From the NCBI RefSeq assembly GCF_000143415.4, contig NW_003314400.1, positions 140,923 to 204,922 of the forward strand: a stretch of 64,000 nt of DNA. Reading direction: 5' to 3'. A model generated the notes under the pieces. The model was not told the origin of the DNA, did not search any database, and worked only from the letters and a program-made list of their open reading frames with translations. Within the stretch, counting starts at the first letter, position 1; each line of letters starts with the position of its first letter. The position numbers were made by a program, and so were the translations under genes. Of the stretch, positions 49,780 to 61,615 are shown piece after piece. Origin of the DNA: Selaginella moellendorffii. Its lineage: Eukaryota > Streptophyta > Lycopodiopsida > Selaginellales > Selaginellaceae.

Positions 49780-50388
49780 AACAATTAACCATATAAATAG
49801 ATGATTCATTGATCTTCATTCCTCTGAAATCTCTGCGGTTTCCTAAAAGGGACGTGTCAATCAATGGCTGACAACGACTCAAAAAAGATGTGAGTTACCC
49901 TAAACAGGCTTGGGTAATGGAAGATAGAAAGTAAAAGCATAAAAGATAAAAGTTTTGCTGCCCAATGATGAAATCTAAGTTAACCAAAAGCGTGGCTTTC
50001 CAATTTAGGATAAACTTGGATGTTAAGAAATTACTAATTTCTACATTCAAAAATATTATAATATGCAAAAGCCATATTTTATATTTTATGTAAATTAATT
50101 TATATATAACTAAGAAATAATGCAATACTAATATACTTAAAAGTCTCTCAAAAAAAGATGATTGCAGTGATCATATCCATGCTGAACTGAAGAGCATTAC
50201 TACCTCAGTGTTAATTATAAATGGAAAAATTATTGTGACAAGCCACACGGAAAGTTCGATGAAGAGAAAAGCGCGAAAACCCAGCCGTTCGATGGACCTT
50301 TGCCATAGAACCTACGGCTGGCATTCATTTGTTTCGCGCTCGAATAAAAATCACATAGCCTTGATAAAGACCGTAGAGTTATCTACGC
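49780..50388. other. AT-rich, no gene seen
   Basis: No ORF of interest; A/T content rises sharply from about 49900 to 50200. Confidence 0.5.
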
Positions 50389-50643
50389 TCACCTCCCACT
50401 TAAATGCCTAGCCAGAGTGATTTCCACGTTGTCCGTCCCAAGTTCATCACGGGACACATTCTTTTCCCGGATCCATAGAAGCTCAAAGTGCTTGCCATAC
50501 CTCTCAGGATTAAAAATCCCTGCAGACTCACCCCACCACCTTGGATCTCGAGCGATCGACCAGATGTTAATCAGCACTCTTGTTTTCGCAGGGATGGTGA
50601 AGCCGTTTACCTCGCAGTCTTGGTGTGATTCGTGGGGAGCCAT
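50389..50643 (-). pseudogene. Cytochrome P450 fragment
   Basis: [20 protein letters not shown] followed by [13 protein letters not shown] and FNPERYG: the region between the ExxR helix and the PERF motif of plant A-type (CYP71-clan) P450s. The ExxR motif and the heme cysteine are both missing. Confidence 0.85.
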
Positions 50644-50699
50644 TAGAGGAGCCGGCGGATGTCTCCTTGACTGCGGCTTTGAGCTATTTTAGTTTGGAA

Positions 50700-51027
50700 A
50701 GATCATCTTCATTTACTTCTCTACCGGATTTTTATGAGCTCCGAGAGTGCCCACTCTGTGCTAATGGCCGCTGAGTCAGGTCCTCCGGTAAGTACGTCCT
50801 GGAATACAGCCGTTTTACGATGGCTTATCGACAGACTCTTTCCTTCTTGCCCTCTGCGATGTGGATGCTGCATACCTTGATCGCTCCTTCCATCTTTCAG
50901 CGCTCCGGACCGATATTCTTACCTTAAACCGCACAAGATTAGTGGGAATCTACGTTGTTTAAGCTAACCCAGCCTTTACTTTAGTGCACATATAAATAAG
51001 ATCAAGTCCTTTAGGGTCATACGAGCT
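50700..51027 (+). other. Upstream region of the Dof gene
   Basis: 328 bp with no repeat or ORF; presumed promoter and leader. Confidence 0.4.
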
Positions 51028-51789
51028 ATGGCGAGAGGAAGCAAGAGAAGTAGAGAAGACGATGGTATCATGGTGCTGACAAAGAAGCGTCGACTGAGAA
51101 GCGAGAGGGCTTGCAAGCTCACGGCCGAGGAGGTGAGGGATCAAAACTTGTACGGCGTGTGGGAGCACCACGACCTTCCGGACAACGTGTACCAGTGCCC
51201 AAGGTGCCAATCTTACAACACGCGGTTCGATTACTACAACAACGAGAAGAGTACTGGCAAGCGTGACCAGCCGCGCTACGCTTGTAGGTCGTGCAAGGGA
51301 AAATGGACACAAGGTGGCAAGGTAAGGGCCGTATCGCTATCGCCCAACGGTGGAAATAAGAGAACTTTAAAGAGCCATGGGGGAGACAAGATCACTCCAG
51401 TCGTCCAGGAAGAATTTGTAAGCGAATCATCTCAAGTTATGGGTGATTGTGTTGCGGGTTTTGATCAAACTACTTTTTGGGAGCAAGGTCATGGTCTGGG
51501 TGATTGTGCCCAACCTTTATCTCACGAGGCCTTTGATCAAAACAGTTGTTGGGAGCTTCTGCCAGCCTTGGGTCAAGGACCTGTTGGTGATTGTGTGCAA
51601 GAAGTGTTTGCTCAAGCTAGCGAGCTTGGCGATGGAGTGTTTGCTGATCAAGTTAGTCAGGAGTTTGTTGGTGGGGTTCAAGGTGGAGATGTGCAAACCA
51701 ATTGCTGGGGGCAACCTCAAGAATTCAACGATGTGTTTCTTGATATTGAGGGATTTCTGGCAGACCTGCCAGAAATACAGACTTGCTGA
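51028..51789 (+). CDS. Divergent Dof-type zinc-finger transcription factor
   Basis: 253 residues, single exon. Basic N-terminus with a nuclear-localisation-like KKRRLR. The finger starts YQCPRCQSYNTRFDYYNN and ends ACRSCKGKWTQGGKVRAV. The Dof pattern C-x2-C-x21-C-x2-C is present with x25: four extra residues (KSTGKRD region) sit before QPRY, and the usual FCYYNN is FDYYNN. The C-terminal half has repeated GDC/FDQ.../W-E segments rich in Gln, Glu and Phe, as in activation domains. Dof proteins bind AAAG. The altered finger loop may change specificity. Intact frame and an isolated gene position suggest it is functional. Confidence 0.85.
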   Translation: MARGSKRSREDDGIMVLTKKRRLRSERACKLTAEEVRDQNLYGVWEHHDLPDNVYQCPRCQSYNTRFDYYNNEKSTGKRDQPRYACRSCKGKWTQGGKVRAVSLSPNGGNKRTLKSHGGDKITPVVQEEFVSESSQVMGDCVAGFDQTTFWEQGHGLGDCAQPLSHEAFDQNSCWELLPALGQGPVGDCVQEVFAQASELGDGVFADQVSQEFVGGVQGGDVQTNCWGQPQEFNDVFLDIEGFLADLPEIQTC

Positions 51790-52731
51790 TTGATGGAAAT
51801 TTTTGTCAAAAGAATTTATAGTTGGATCCCAGGGTTTCCAGATTTGTTTGATGAATAGAAGCCTACATAGTATTATATTTCAATCTGTATGTCAAATATA
51901 TGAAAAGCCGCAAAGATAAGAAAAAATATATACTTTTTCTTTCTCCTCTTTCTCAAAATAGTTAAAGCACAAGCTGTTGGATTTCTTGGGCAATTTGTCC
52001 TATGTGATTCATTTATCATTTTAAAGCACAAGCTCCTGGATTTCTTGGGCGACTTGTCACTATGCTCTCAATCAGGAAATTCCAGTATTCTGCACATTTA
52101 ATACAATAAAAAGTTTTGCAAAATGTGTTTAATCTGAACTTGATGACTATTTGCAGATTGTTTGATTTATCACTGCTCTGGAATGGCTGGTGTTATCTGA
52201 AGCCTGTTGCTGTTGACAAGGCTCTGCTTCCAGCTACTCAAATGTTGGAATTTGTCACTCAACTCAGTCGATGCCAGCAGCCTTCAGTGATCAGGTTTTG
52301 GAACTTAATGGCATAAAGGCACAAGAGCTGGATAAAGTGATTATACAGGAGTTTGTTGAAGCTTTTGGCAGACAAATGGTGGTGGAATCACAACTTTCAG
52401 CTTTGACATTGCCTACAGACCTGTTCATTCTGCAGTAGTTCAGTGGCCACATTTTTTTATCTGCGGGTATGCATCAGTGCTGAGCAATGTTCTCCATGAA
52501 CCTTAGCCCCAATCCATTGGCCATTTTTCAGATTGACAACGGGACCTGTTTTGACTGTTTGTCAGACATATGTACAGACATTTGCCATTTACCTTAAACA
52601 AACAAAAGAAATTGGTACAAATTTTTTAATTATATCTATCTAAACTCACATTTTTTTCTGGTCTCAAATTCTGGAACATAACGATTAAACTATATTTTAG
52701 ATATTAAACGTCATTCATTACTTCAGCTTCA
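51790..52731. other. Spacer with a short tandem duplication and a decayed ORF
   Basis: AAAGCACAAGCT..GGATTTCTTGGG occurs twice (about 51964 and 52022). At 52240-52440 a frame reads VLELNGIKAQELDKVIIQEF and VVESQLSALTLPTDLF, perhaps an old gene piece; not identified. Confidence 0.4.
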
Positions 52732-54090
52732 TCACTTGTAGTCACTGAGCACCTGCTTCATAGCGTGAAACTTAGGACGGGAGACAGGCATGACAACAGG
52801 AAAGCGTCCCTTGAACCAGTCCAGATCTCGACCACCAAACAGCGATTCCTCACGGTAATGCAGAAAGTTGTGCTGGATAAGGCTGAAGAGTGCCTCCTTC
52901 CGGATGACTTGACGTAGATCGTTGACGCTGCAAACACCACCCTCAGCGTCCGTGAGCCTTTTCAACAGCAACTTGAACTCGTCAGGAGTCCACAGAGGCG
53001 AGACGCCCTTCAGCCGATCTTCGGCAAAGGGGATCCCCAGCACAGGCCTCGTCCATTTCTGCGGAAGGTTCTCCGGCTGCATGCCTTCGGCGATCTCTGC
53101 CCATGACTTGGCCTGCATGAATCGTCGAGCTTTCTCCCAGGCTGCCTGCATCTCAGCTTCATCGTTTCTGCACCACGAAAGCTGTCTAGCAATGTGCTTG
53201 AGCGAGTTGATCCTCCCACCAAAGTAGTCGTAAATCTCCTTCCACATCCCGGGTGGTACGTCTCGATCTTTCAGCAGCCCCTTGAAAAACTTGAAGGACT
53301 CTTCCTCCGTAAGATCACCCACGACTCCAACCATATACCTGTCTTTACCGAAATGAGCCTCCACCCAAAACTTGAAGAAGTCCTCCGACGAGCAAAGGAT
53401 CACGTTAGTGATTCCCATCTGCTTGGTAACCATGATCAGCCAGGCCTGGAGAGTCATCAAGTTCTCCTCTTCTGATTCACTAAGGCTCCACTCGTGCAGC
53501 CGGTTGGCCTCGTCGATGATCAGAGTGGGATATCCTCCTTGGCCACGAGAAACGAGCCGAGCAAGCGACGTCCACCCTGCGAACAAGGATTCCAGCGCCT
53601 TCAGAAGTTCTTGCATGTCCGTCCCTTCGACCTTCTCAATAGCATCCATCGCCTCGATCAAATCCTTGAAAAGCTGTTTGATGAAGCCGGCTCCTGCCTC
53701 CTCTTCGTCTGCCTCGTCTGCCTCATCCTCCGCCTTACCTGACTCCATGCTAGCCTTCCCCTCTGTAGAGTTCATCAGCTTCTCCAAGAATTTCCTGGCG
53801 GCGGGCACAAAGTTGTACAAAACCTGCGCCTTCAGCTCCCTCCCAAAGCTGGCCGCCGTGTTGAAAGTGCCGGAGCGCATGTCAATGTGAAAAGTATGGT
53901 TGTCCTGGCGCTCTCGAAACATGAACTCAGCCAGCAGTGCGGACTTGCCTGAATCTGGAGGCCCCGTAACAAGAACCATCGATCCATCCCGAGCCGAAAC
54001 CATATCCCTGAGACCCTTCAGCTCTTCTGATCTGTTGAAGAACACCTGCGACGACAACCTGGACGCCCTCCAGAGATTCCTCCTCGCCAT
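52732..54090 (-). CDS. P-loop ATPase (archaeal-ATPase/STAND-like), intact paralogue
   Basis: 452 residues, single exon. ATG 54090 (MARRNLWRAS) follows a telo-box at 54111-54120. Walker A GPPDSGKSA at 43-51, an acidic linker (about 119-133), Walker B LIIDEAN at 190-196, a sensor-like ILCSSED near 231-237, and a C-terminal winged-helix-like part ending QHNFLHYREESLFGGRDLDW. Such ATPases with Walker A after an N-terminal NR-xEL segment resemble archaeal-type/ORC-like P-loop proteins; role in plants unknown. A dead relative lies at 483-1677. The Arg-rich, Ser-containing N-terminus may target an organelle. Confidence 0.85.
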   Translation of the reverse strand: MARRNLWRASRLSSQVFFNRSEELKGLRDMVSARDGSMVLVTGPPDSGKSALLAEFMFRERQDNHTFHIDMRSGTFNTAASFGRELKAQVLYNFVPAARKFLEKLMNSTEGKASMESGKAEDEADEADEEEAGAGFIKQLFKDLIEAMDAIEKVEGTDMQELLKALESLFAGWTSLARLVSRGQGGYPTLIIDEANRLHEWSLSESEEENLMTLQAWLIMVTKQMGITNVILCSSEDFFKFWVEAHFGKDRYMVGVVGDLTEEESFKFFKGLLKDRDVPPGMWKEIYDYFGGRINSLKHIARQLSWCRNDEAEMQAAWEKARRFMQAKSWAEIAEGMQPENLPQKWTRPVLGIPFAEDRLKGVSPLWTPDEFKLLLKRLTDAEGGVCSVNDLRQVIRKEALFSLIQHNFLHYREESLFGGRDLDWFKGRFPVVMPVSRPKFHAMKQVLSDYK

Positions 54091-54110
54091 CGCCAACGAA
54101 AAATCCCAGT

Positions 54111-54120
54111 TTTAGGGTTT
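54111..54120 (-). promoter_or_regulatory. Telo-box of the ATPase gene
   Basis: AAACCCTAAA on the minus strand, 20 bp before the ATG at 54090. Confidence 0.6.
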
Positions 54121-54149
54121 CTAACAGACGGTCGGAAATGCTAAAAGCC

Positions 54150-55690
54150 ATTTATATCCGACCTTTCCCCTTGTATATTCAGAAACAATTTATTCTTCAT
54201 GTTTTTTCTCGTCTAGAATTCACGCCTAGAAACTCGCAAATAAATCTAATTTGCCTCTAAAGCTGATTGAATTGCCCCCGCAGCCTTGGACAAATTCGCA
54301 ACTTTGTCCATGTAGCTAATTCAGTTGTATACCAGAATAAAATTAATTTAATTTAATTATAACCAGGTTAGCTAAATAACATGTAGTAATAATTTGGATG
54401 TAAACAATATCTTGAATATAATAATAATTTTATTGACAATTAGAATCAAAATTACGTTTTAGGCAACACTTTCTTTTTCATTTGGGTTTTTAGTGTCTTT
54501 CACTTTCCTTTCAGCTACTCTGTTGGGATTTATAGGAAATCTTTTTCAAATATGCATATGGTGAGTTTTATTTATGTTTTTAAAAAGGTTTTTGGTTTTA
54601 AAATCAGAAAAACATATAGGAGCTATTGCAGGGTAAATTGTGATATTATTACTGGTCTTTTTTTATTTTATTTTTCATCCTACGTCTTTAGTTTTAAACT
54701 TTGCCTATCTCTTTCAACATAGATTTTGTGGTGAGCATCCTCTCTTTATTAAAATTATGAAGCATACGATGACTATTAGCTCAGATTTATTTGATCAATG
54801 ACTGAGATTCAATATCTTATCTTTCATAATCAGCTCATATTTTATCTTCCATAATCAGTTCATCCTAATCCAAAGCTAAGTAAACAACCATATTGATATT
54901 TTGAAGTTTTTCTATTTTATTTTGCTAACAACACTAAATTGATGAAGTTATTGAATATTGATTTTGAATATTTTCAGGTCTGGAGTTTCTCCTGTACGAG
55001 ATCTCTCTTCCACTATTTCCGTCACCTGCAGTATTTTTTAGGTTTAAAGTTGAAGAATTATTATGAGGATATTGTTTTCAGTTACCATCACCACCAATTT
55101 ATTATCGCCACGTCTTTTTACATCTACGAAGCTTATCTTTTGATAGCAGCATCATGCTTCTTATCTTTTGGCATTACTTTTAATTCTAATGTTTTAATCT
55201 CAGCAGTTTCCTCTTGACTTTATATGTTTTTGATTTTTTTAATCAAGCACTTTTCTGAGTCGGAGGCCCAAGTTAAATTCGAATTTGTTTGTGTCTAAAC
55301 AAAAACCATGCACGAATTGTTTCCTCCTCGACTTTTGTTTTGTGCTCATTGAGCTATATGCTTTAAATGCTGTATTTAAATTCCTAGCTGAGATATCAGT
55401 ATAATCCAACTCACTCTACCAACTGCTGTTTCATTCAAGTTGAAAGAAGTAACATTTTTCCTGTACAAAGTGGTTGATTGTTCATCTTGCTTTGTGAGGA
55501 GCCAATTCTGTGTATTCTTAATGAGGCAATTTGCATCATGGCACTGAAATTTCCAATCTGATAGCGTTCAGCTACAAGAGCTGCACTTCCTAAACTCTAC
55601 CCAAAAGACTTTAATAGGCTGGTAGTGAGGTTTTAGTAGTAATTATTAGTTTTGCCAGGTGGCATAAAATTGCCATGTCATAAGTAGTTA
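54150..55690. other. AT-rich intergenic, no gene seen
   Basis: Long T/A-rich sequence with short ORFs only; no element recognised. Confidence 0.6.
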
Positions 55691-55694
55691 TATC

Positions 55695-56584
55695 TACTTG
55701 GAACATCTTAACAAGATCTACGATTCCGTTGTAACACCAATCACGTTCCCTGCTTTAACACACGCTCGTGGACACTCTGGTCACACACGAACTTTAACAA
55801 CTTATCGTGTGATACTACATCCTCACATTACATGCATCCTATGTTATGCATTTATTTATTCTCCACTTAACCACTAGGAAAAGAACCAATTAGTTATGAG
55901 AATTCCCTCTGTGTTGTACAAGATATATGATTCCATAGTATTGAATGCAAACGATACTGTTGGCCCAATGTACATAGACACACAGAGGCATTGATGCGTA
56001 GGTAAATTGTTTTCTTTTCCTCGGGATTTCTTCTTGGCGTTTTGTTGATCTAATTCAAGTTCTGAGACTGTAACGCACTTATTTATTCTCCCCTTAACCA
56101 TCAGGGAAAAGGACCAATTGGTTATAAGAATTCCCTCTGTGCTACACAAGATCTACGATTTTGTAACATCCACCACGACACTCTGGTCACACACGAATCA
56201 CGTGATTCGTGTGTGACCAGAATCATGTCCCTTGACATCCTATCGTGTAGACTATGTGCCCATACACATTCCATGCATGCCCATGTATCATGGTGGGGTA
56301 AGCCATGTATACATCTCACACTCAGTGTATGACTATTGCATATCGGGGGCTGAAGCCAGCGGACTTCCGGAGGTGTGTGGAGCCCATCACCGCTCCCATA
56401 CTCCCATCAGGAAAAGGGCCAATTGGTTATGAGAATTCCCTCTGTACGGCATAAGATCTACAATTCCGATGTAACATCCACCACGATTCCCTGCAGGATG
56501 AGAATTTCCTGTGCCTGATGGTTAAGGCCAATTGGCTATGAGAATTCCCTCTGTGTTGTGTTGCCGATTCCGACCTAACAGAGA
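55695..56584. repeat. Cluster of four or five related ~60-100-bp repeats
   Basis: The core CCAATTGGTTATGAGAATTC with CCCTCTGTG and AAGATCTACGATTCC occurs near 55885, 56112, 56418 and 56530 (partial at 55710). Probably a nested or rearranged LTR or MITE family. Confidence 0.75.
56182..56221. repeat. Perfect 40-bp palindrome
   Basis: TCTGGTCACACACGAATCAC and its exact reverse complement meet without a spacer, centred on CACGTG at 56199-56204. Confidence 0.95.
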
Positions 56585-56599
56585 CTTTTGGACGAACTT

Positions 56600-57560
56600 A
56601 ACTATTGTAAATTTATATAACTACTGTATTTAAAAATTCATTAATCAAAAATGTATTTCAGTAATTGCAGGCAGCAATAAAGGGAAACGTTTTTTTATAT
56701 GAGGTAACATTTCCTTTTATATGCACAATTTCAGAAAGAACATGATACTAAAAAGCACAATGCAAAAAATACAAAGTGATTAGGGACCAAAAATGGATAA
56801 CACCCCTGCATGTTCTTTACCTGAAAGTACGTTAGGAAATAACATTCAAGCCCCATTTGGCACCCCTAACGTTGGAGTCGCATGCATTCTCCTATTACTC
56901 TCAAAGTTACCAGATGAATCGGTGAGATAAGTTTTCAGTGGTACAGAGCCAAATGTGAACATCTGCTGGACAAGGAAACGAAAGATGATCAATTAATTGG
57001 CAAGGAACAAGCTTGCCTCGCAGTCGAAACACTTTCGAATGAGCCCTTGTCCCCGGGTTCGTATGGCGTTCATCTCAGGCCAGCTTGTGAGTTACTTCTC
57101 AATCATACTAGCCAGGAGCTCGAGTTTAAATAAAGTGTTGGAGCCTTTCCCCTCTTTTGAAGATTGCTACGACTTTGTTGAGCTTCCATTAAACTTGTGG
57201 AGTCCATCTCTTAAAGCGACAGTTGAAGGAAATCCTGAAGGAAGTCAGTGTCGGCAGCATAGAGTATCTCGGTTGTAACTTGATAGTTCAAAGGAGTATA
57301 GAGATTTACGTCGCTTGAGTTGTTGAAGTGCCGCCTTAGTCTTTTCTTGATTCAGTGGTAGTGGTGCTGTTTGCTGGTCATATAGTTTGCTCAGATAGCT
57401 GTGCTAGCTCTCAACTTCTTAGATTCACCGGGGGTGTCTATTTCTTGAAGATACTGTAGGGATGATCCAGGTGGTATTTCATGTCTTTCGCCAGTTGGAG
57501 GTTCGTTTGCAATTCATACTGTCTGCATTTTGCCTTGACCACTTTGGAGAAGTTTTCTGC
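56600..57560. other. No gene recognised
   Basis: Short ORFs only; may be the decayed 3' part of the LINE-like sequence that follows. Confidence 0.4.
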
Positions 57561-57574
57561 CTGTGGTTAATGTT

Positions 57575-58485
57575 TTAGGGCATGTTTGAGTTGCTTTTGC
57601 AGTGTATCATATTCCTTGTCCCATCATTCTTTACATGGTAAGCCGTATGCCTCGCTAGGTCGTCGTTTTCCACAGACTTTAATGGCTTTGTTGCAGAGAA
57701 TTTAGTCGAGGAGTATAGCAGTGGTTGGTGTGTGGCTTCAGCAATCCATGTATATTGTATGTTATCTCTGTACTCTGTAACGCTCTTCTTTGGCCGCAAA
57801 CATTTTGAACGCAATGGGAGTGTCTGTCGCAAATCCGCATGTGTGGATCCTTAGTGAGAAGTGTGCTAGAATGAACTCATTTGTGCTCTTGCCTCCATTA
57901 TAGGTGAAACATGTGTGCGAGGAGTTCTGTTCAAGATGATTAGCCGCACAGCTGTGCAGAAGGCCAGGAACTTTGAGCCACTGTTTTTGTCTACTAGCAA
58001 CGTGTCTTGTGCAGTGATCTATTCCCATTCGAAATCATACCCATGAATTTTCTCTCAGCCAAGGCTGCCGGTGAGACAAAGCGCTTGTTAGTCCCCTGTT
58101 TGTGCATTGAAGTCTCCAGGTGGGATTAAGTAGCAGCATACTATCACAATGTCATCTTCCTGTTTTCCTCGGAGTTTTAGCATGAGGAATTGTTTGTAAA
58201 CGGCGGAAGTTTTGTGAGATCCGTATACAGGAAGTAATGCCCCCAAATCCGCATGATCTGCCAGGAGTGGTCGGATGCCATGTGGAGAATAGTTGATATG
58301 GAAGTCGTTGTTCTATGCCCTGTTATGCATAGTCTAAGGTTAAACTCTGTGAATTCTGATATCCCGAGCCCTGACTTCCAGGGGAAGTCTTCAATCTTCC
58401 AGTTGAGGACGTGGATGTAGGAGCCGGCCGCAGCTGATTTTGAACAGCGATTCCTGGTCATACCTTTGAAGTTCAATAGTATCAC
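57575..58485 (-). mobile_element. Possible LINE endonuclease remnant
   Basis: Minus-strand frames include HTCFTYNGGKSTNEFILAHF with SLRIHTCGFATDTPIAF, which resembles the (T)F...NG...S.IDYIL / D.PI end of LINE endonucleases, and an upstream frame ending near 58177. Frameshifts; the key Asp-His pair is not seen. Tentative. Confidence 0.35.
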
Positions 58486-58499
58486 TTGATATGCTTTGT

Positions 58500-59750
58500 T
58501 ATATGTACAGTTATCTTTATATTTGGCCGTTGCATATTAATGTTGCTCAGCAAATGAAGTTGAAAAGTGAGAGGCCGGTTTCTTGCGTGGGAGGAGCTAC
58601 GGGCGGCTGGAGAAGAAAGTCAGATGCGCCCGTGAACTTTGTCTGCACTCACTTGGGGTGATGTCGTGTTCGGGAGGAGGTTGTGTGTTAACTTGGGGTG
58701 AGCCCCTCTCCGCTGGTGCCTGCAAATTCCTATGAACAACCCTAGGCTATGAACTCACCATAGAGGAACTGAGAGGCTCTGAACCTGAGCTCGGTGCCCG
58801 AGAACTTCAGCAATTGTCCACAATTTATAAATACAAACCAACAATAGAAAAGACATAAGAACCTCAGGCATCCCCAACAATGAACAATTGAAGAGCAAAC
58901 ATGCAGAGCCAGGCTCCACATGTCTCCTCTCTAATTTGTTCAAAGTCGTCCTACACTACTCAATCACCAGCTCAAATCTCAACCAAGCCAAAGCCAGGTG
59001 CAGGATATGGATCCGTGTACAATCTCAAAGCCTCTCCAAAAGAATGATCCTCGTTGCCCAGATGAACAGACTCTAAAACCTCCATAGTACCGCACTCAGA
59101 GCTCCTCTCCAGCTTCTCTACGAGCTCCTCCACAGCTCCTTTGCGGCTCCTCTACAGCTTCTCTCCTCAGTGTCACAGAGCACATATATAGAATGACATC
59201 GTCTGAAGGTTAGTCCCACAAAGTCATTCTCGTACGCTAGTGGATCGCCGAAACCAGCTGGCGGGCTTGGAATTTAGTCACCTAAAGTCATAATAGGGAT
59301 GGCTCTTGTACCATTACCAGAATACCAAATGCTGTCTGATGGCCTTTCATTGCATTTCTTGAACTTTGATATCAACACCCTGAATAGTAGTTAGCTTAAC
59401 TAGTGAACAAGTGGTGCATTACTGAACATCAATGATAGCTATGCATAATGGGTGCCCAGGTCTGGTGAGGAAAAGGTGAAGAGTGTTAAAGCTTAACATT
59501 AAGCCTGAAGCTTTAAAGCAAATCCTAATTTATGATCTTAAAAAATTGTTTTAGGTTAGGATCTTATTTGAATCGATTTTACTTTATTCTTAAGTGTTTT
59601 AGTTGGCTTAGAGAAAGTGCAAAACATAATGCCATCTTAACTTAAAATAAGTTAAGATGGGCTAAGATTCAGTGAGAATGGGCTCACTATCAGAACTCTG
59701 CATAGTGACATCCTAGCAATGTGAACCAATCATCTGACACAGGAGTCAAG
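58500..59750. other. No gene recognised
   Basis: Includes a 25-bp hairpin ATCTTAACTTA-AAA-TAAGTTAAGAT at about 59635-59659. No supported ORF. Confidence 0.4.
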
Positions 59751-59754
59751 AAAT

Positions 59755-60215
59755 GTTGTCCACCAACTCTCTTCGGCATTTACATCGACACTATGGAAGG
59801 AAAACAACTATCAGAGATTCAGGTAGCAGGTATGTATCTCTACCTCATGTTGTACGCTGACGATCTGTTACTCCTTGCATAACATATGCAATACCAGCTT
59901 GACGTAAGAGTGAGATGGTATTACTTCGACAAACAAAGAAGCAAGCCACCAGATCCGATCAAAGTCTTCTATTGTGGAACACTGAGAGTACAACAATACA
60001 AGTACCCTGGATACAGCGTCCATGAACGTGCCCCCTGGCATGCTGGAGCAGATGATCGTTTTCGTGGCAACCACAACATCAGCCATTAGGGAATGAAGCG
60101 CGAAATGCCCCATGCGTTGTATATGGTTTTTTTCTACAAGCTTGACGCAAAAAGCAACCCTTTCGGAAGTGCGAGTTTTGCACAGAAGATAGTCTGCCCG
60201 TGTTAAGTCCCCACC
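59755..60215 (+). mobile_element. LINE reverse-transcriptase fragment
   Basis: LFGIYIDTMEGKQLSEIQVA then YLMLYADDLLLLA with the RT catalytic YADD, and an immediate TAA. Further on, PDPIKVFYCGTLRVQQYKYPG is like the stretch that follows the RT palm (KYLG in LINEs), and FYKLDAKSNPFGSASFA follows another stop. Inactive. Confidence 0.75.
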
Positions 60216-60299
60216 ATAAATCAAATAAATAAACCATACAGAGAAATTTTGATTTAAAAAACATATATATCTATATATATCTATATTCAATTTACTATT

Positions 60300-61600
60300 T
60301 TCAATTTAACCACTAGTTAATCCACAAACCCCAGACACGATCAACCTCATTACCTTTTTCACATTGGCTTGACAGCTCCAACCTCTGAAAACCTTCATCA
60401 AGCAGGGGAGCAGTGATGGTCATAACACACCGCATTTCGTCTCCGGCTGCGAATCATCAGCAGTAAGTTACCTTCGAGGCTTCAACGTCTGATGGCGCGG
60501 TAGCTTCTTCTACCACTGGGAGGAGGAAGAGCTGGAGAAGGCAATGAGTTTGCTTGCGCTGCAGACGAAACGGGCTTACCACCAGCAGCAGGCGACAGTG
60601 TTGAGAGGTGCTGGAGTTGCTCAACCAGCTGCAAGGCCTCTCAAGAAAATCAGCAACAAAAGAAAATCACACCCCAATTGTTTCTACTCACAATTGAAGC
60701 ATACGATTTCTTCCTTTGCGTGTCATCAGCGTCCACAGCCTCATCCATTTCCAATGTCGCATTGCTCCCTCACTCAACATCTCTTCTTCCTCCGCCTCCT
60801 CCTGAGGCATTTCATACTCGTCCTCTATTTGCTCTTCAGCGAGAACACTGTCGTTACTTCACGGTGAGGAGCTTCAGGGACTGTAAAACAAACTAAGAAT
60901 GCGGCAGCAGCAGCAGTAGCAGTTCGACCAAACAAACAGCAGCAGCAGTTCAAGCACACAACAGTTCGACCAAACAAACAGCAGCTCCGACCAAACAAAC
61001 AAAGCAGGAAAAACAAAGAAGACTGGCCGGTTCTACCAAGCAAAGCTTCAATGTGGACTAGAGATTGTTGAGCAAGTAGCCGCTTATGGTGCTCTGAAGC
61101 GCTTTCGTTGAGCCGGGACGCACACGCAACCCTCGTGAAGAGGCGGTGGAAGGATCAAGGAGTAGCTGATCAAATCCTGCCTAACCTAAGATCCTGCGGA
61201 TTAAACCTTAAATATTTAACAGTAAACAAAAATAAGCTTGGGTTAGTGGACTTGGCCAAAACCCTTTAAGAAATACATATTGATTTAGTTTTGAGCGAAT
61301 GCAAATAAATTTAGCATCACAAAAAAAGGTAAAGTCTCTCATCATTTTCTTTCTAGTTAAGGGGAAATAAATAACACTTTCATGACCTAAGACCTGTCAG
61401 TGAATGCAGGGAATACACAGCTAATTGGTTGCCACGGACAGGCTATCTCAAAATCAGGCCACACTCTTTCTCTGACACAGGTGAACACACTATTTGCCTC
61501 TTGCTGTTATCCTCTCACCTCCTGTGTGTTTCAGATACTGCTGCCACTGCAACCATAGAACAGTTCTTCAGCCAAGCCAGTGTCTCCACTGAACTGTCAA
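60300..61600. other. Low-complexity and unassigned sequence
   Basis: Contains CAG/AGC triplet runs mixed with CGACCAAACAAACAGCAGC-type repeats (60900-61000). No gene recognised. Similarity to copy A starts only at 61603. Confidence 0.5.
60895..60998 (+). repeat. Compound CAG / GACCAAACAAACAGCAG repeat
   Basis: Three copies of a GACCAAACAAACAGCAG-type unit between CAG triplets. Confidence 0.75.
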
Positions 61601-61615
61601 CTCCTCTATTCTTAC

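Noticed and set aside
59868-60290. 140-codon minus-strand ORF
   Set aside because: It lies opposite a plus-strand LINE reverse transcriptase with the YADD motif; the minus frame has no recognised features.
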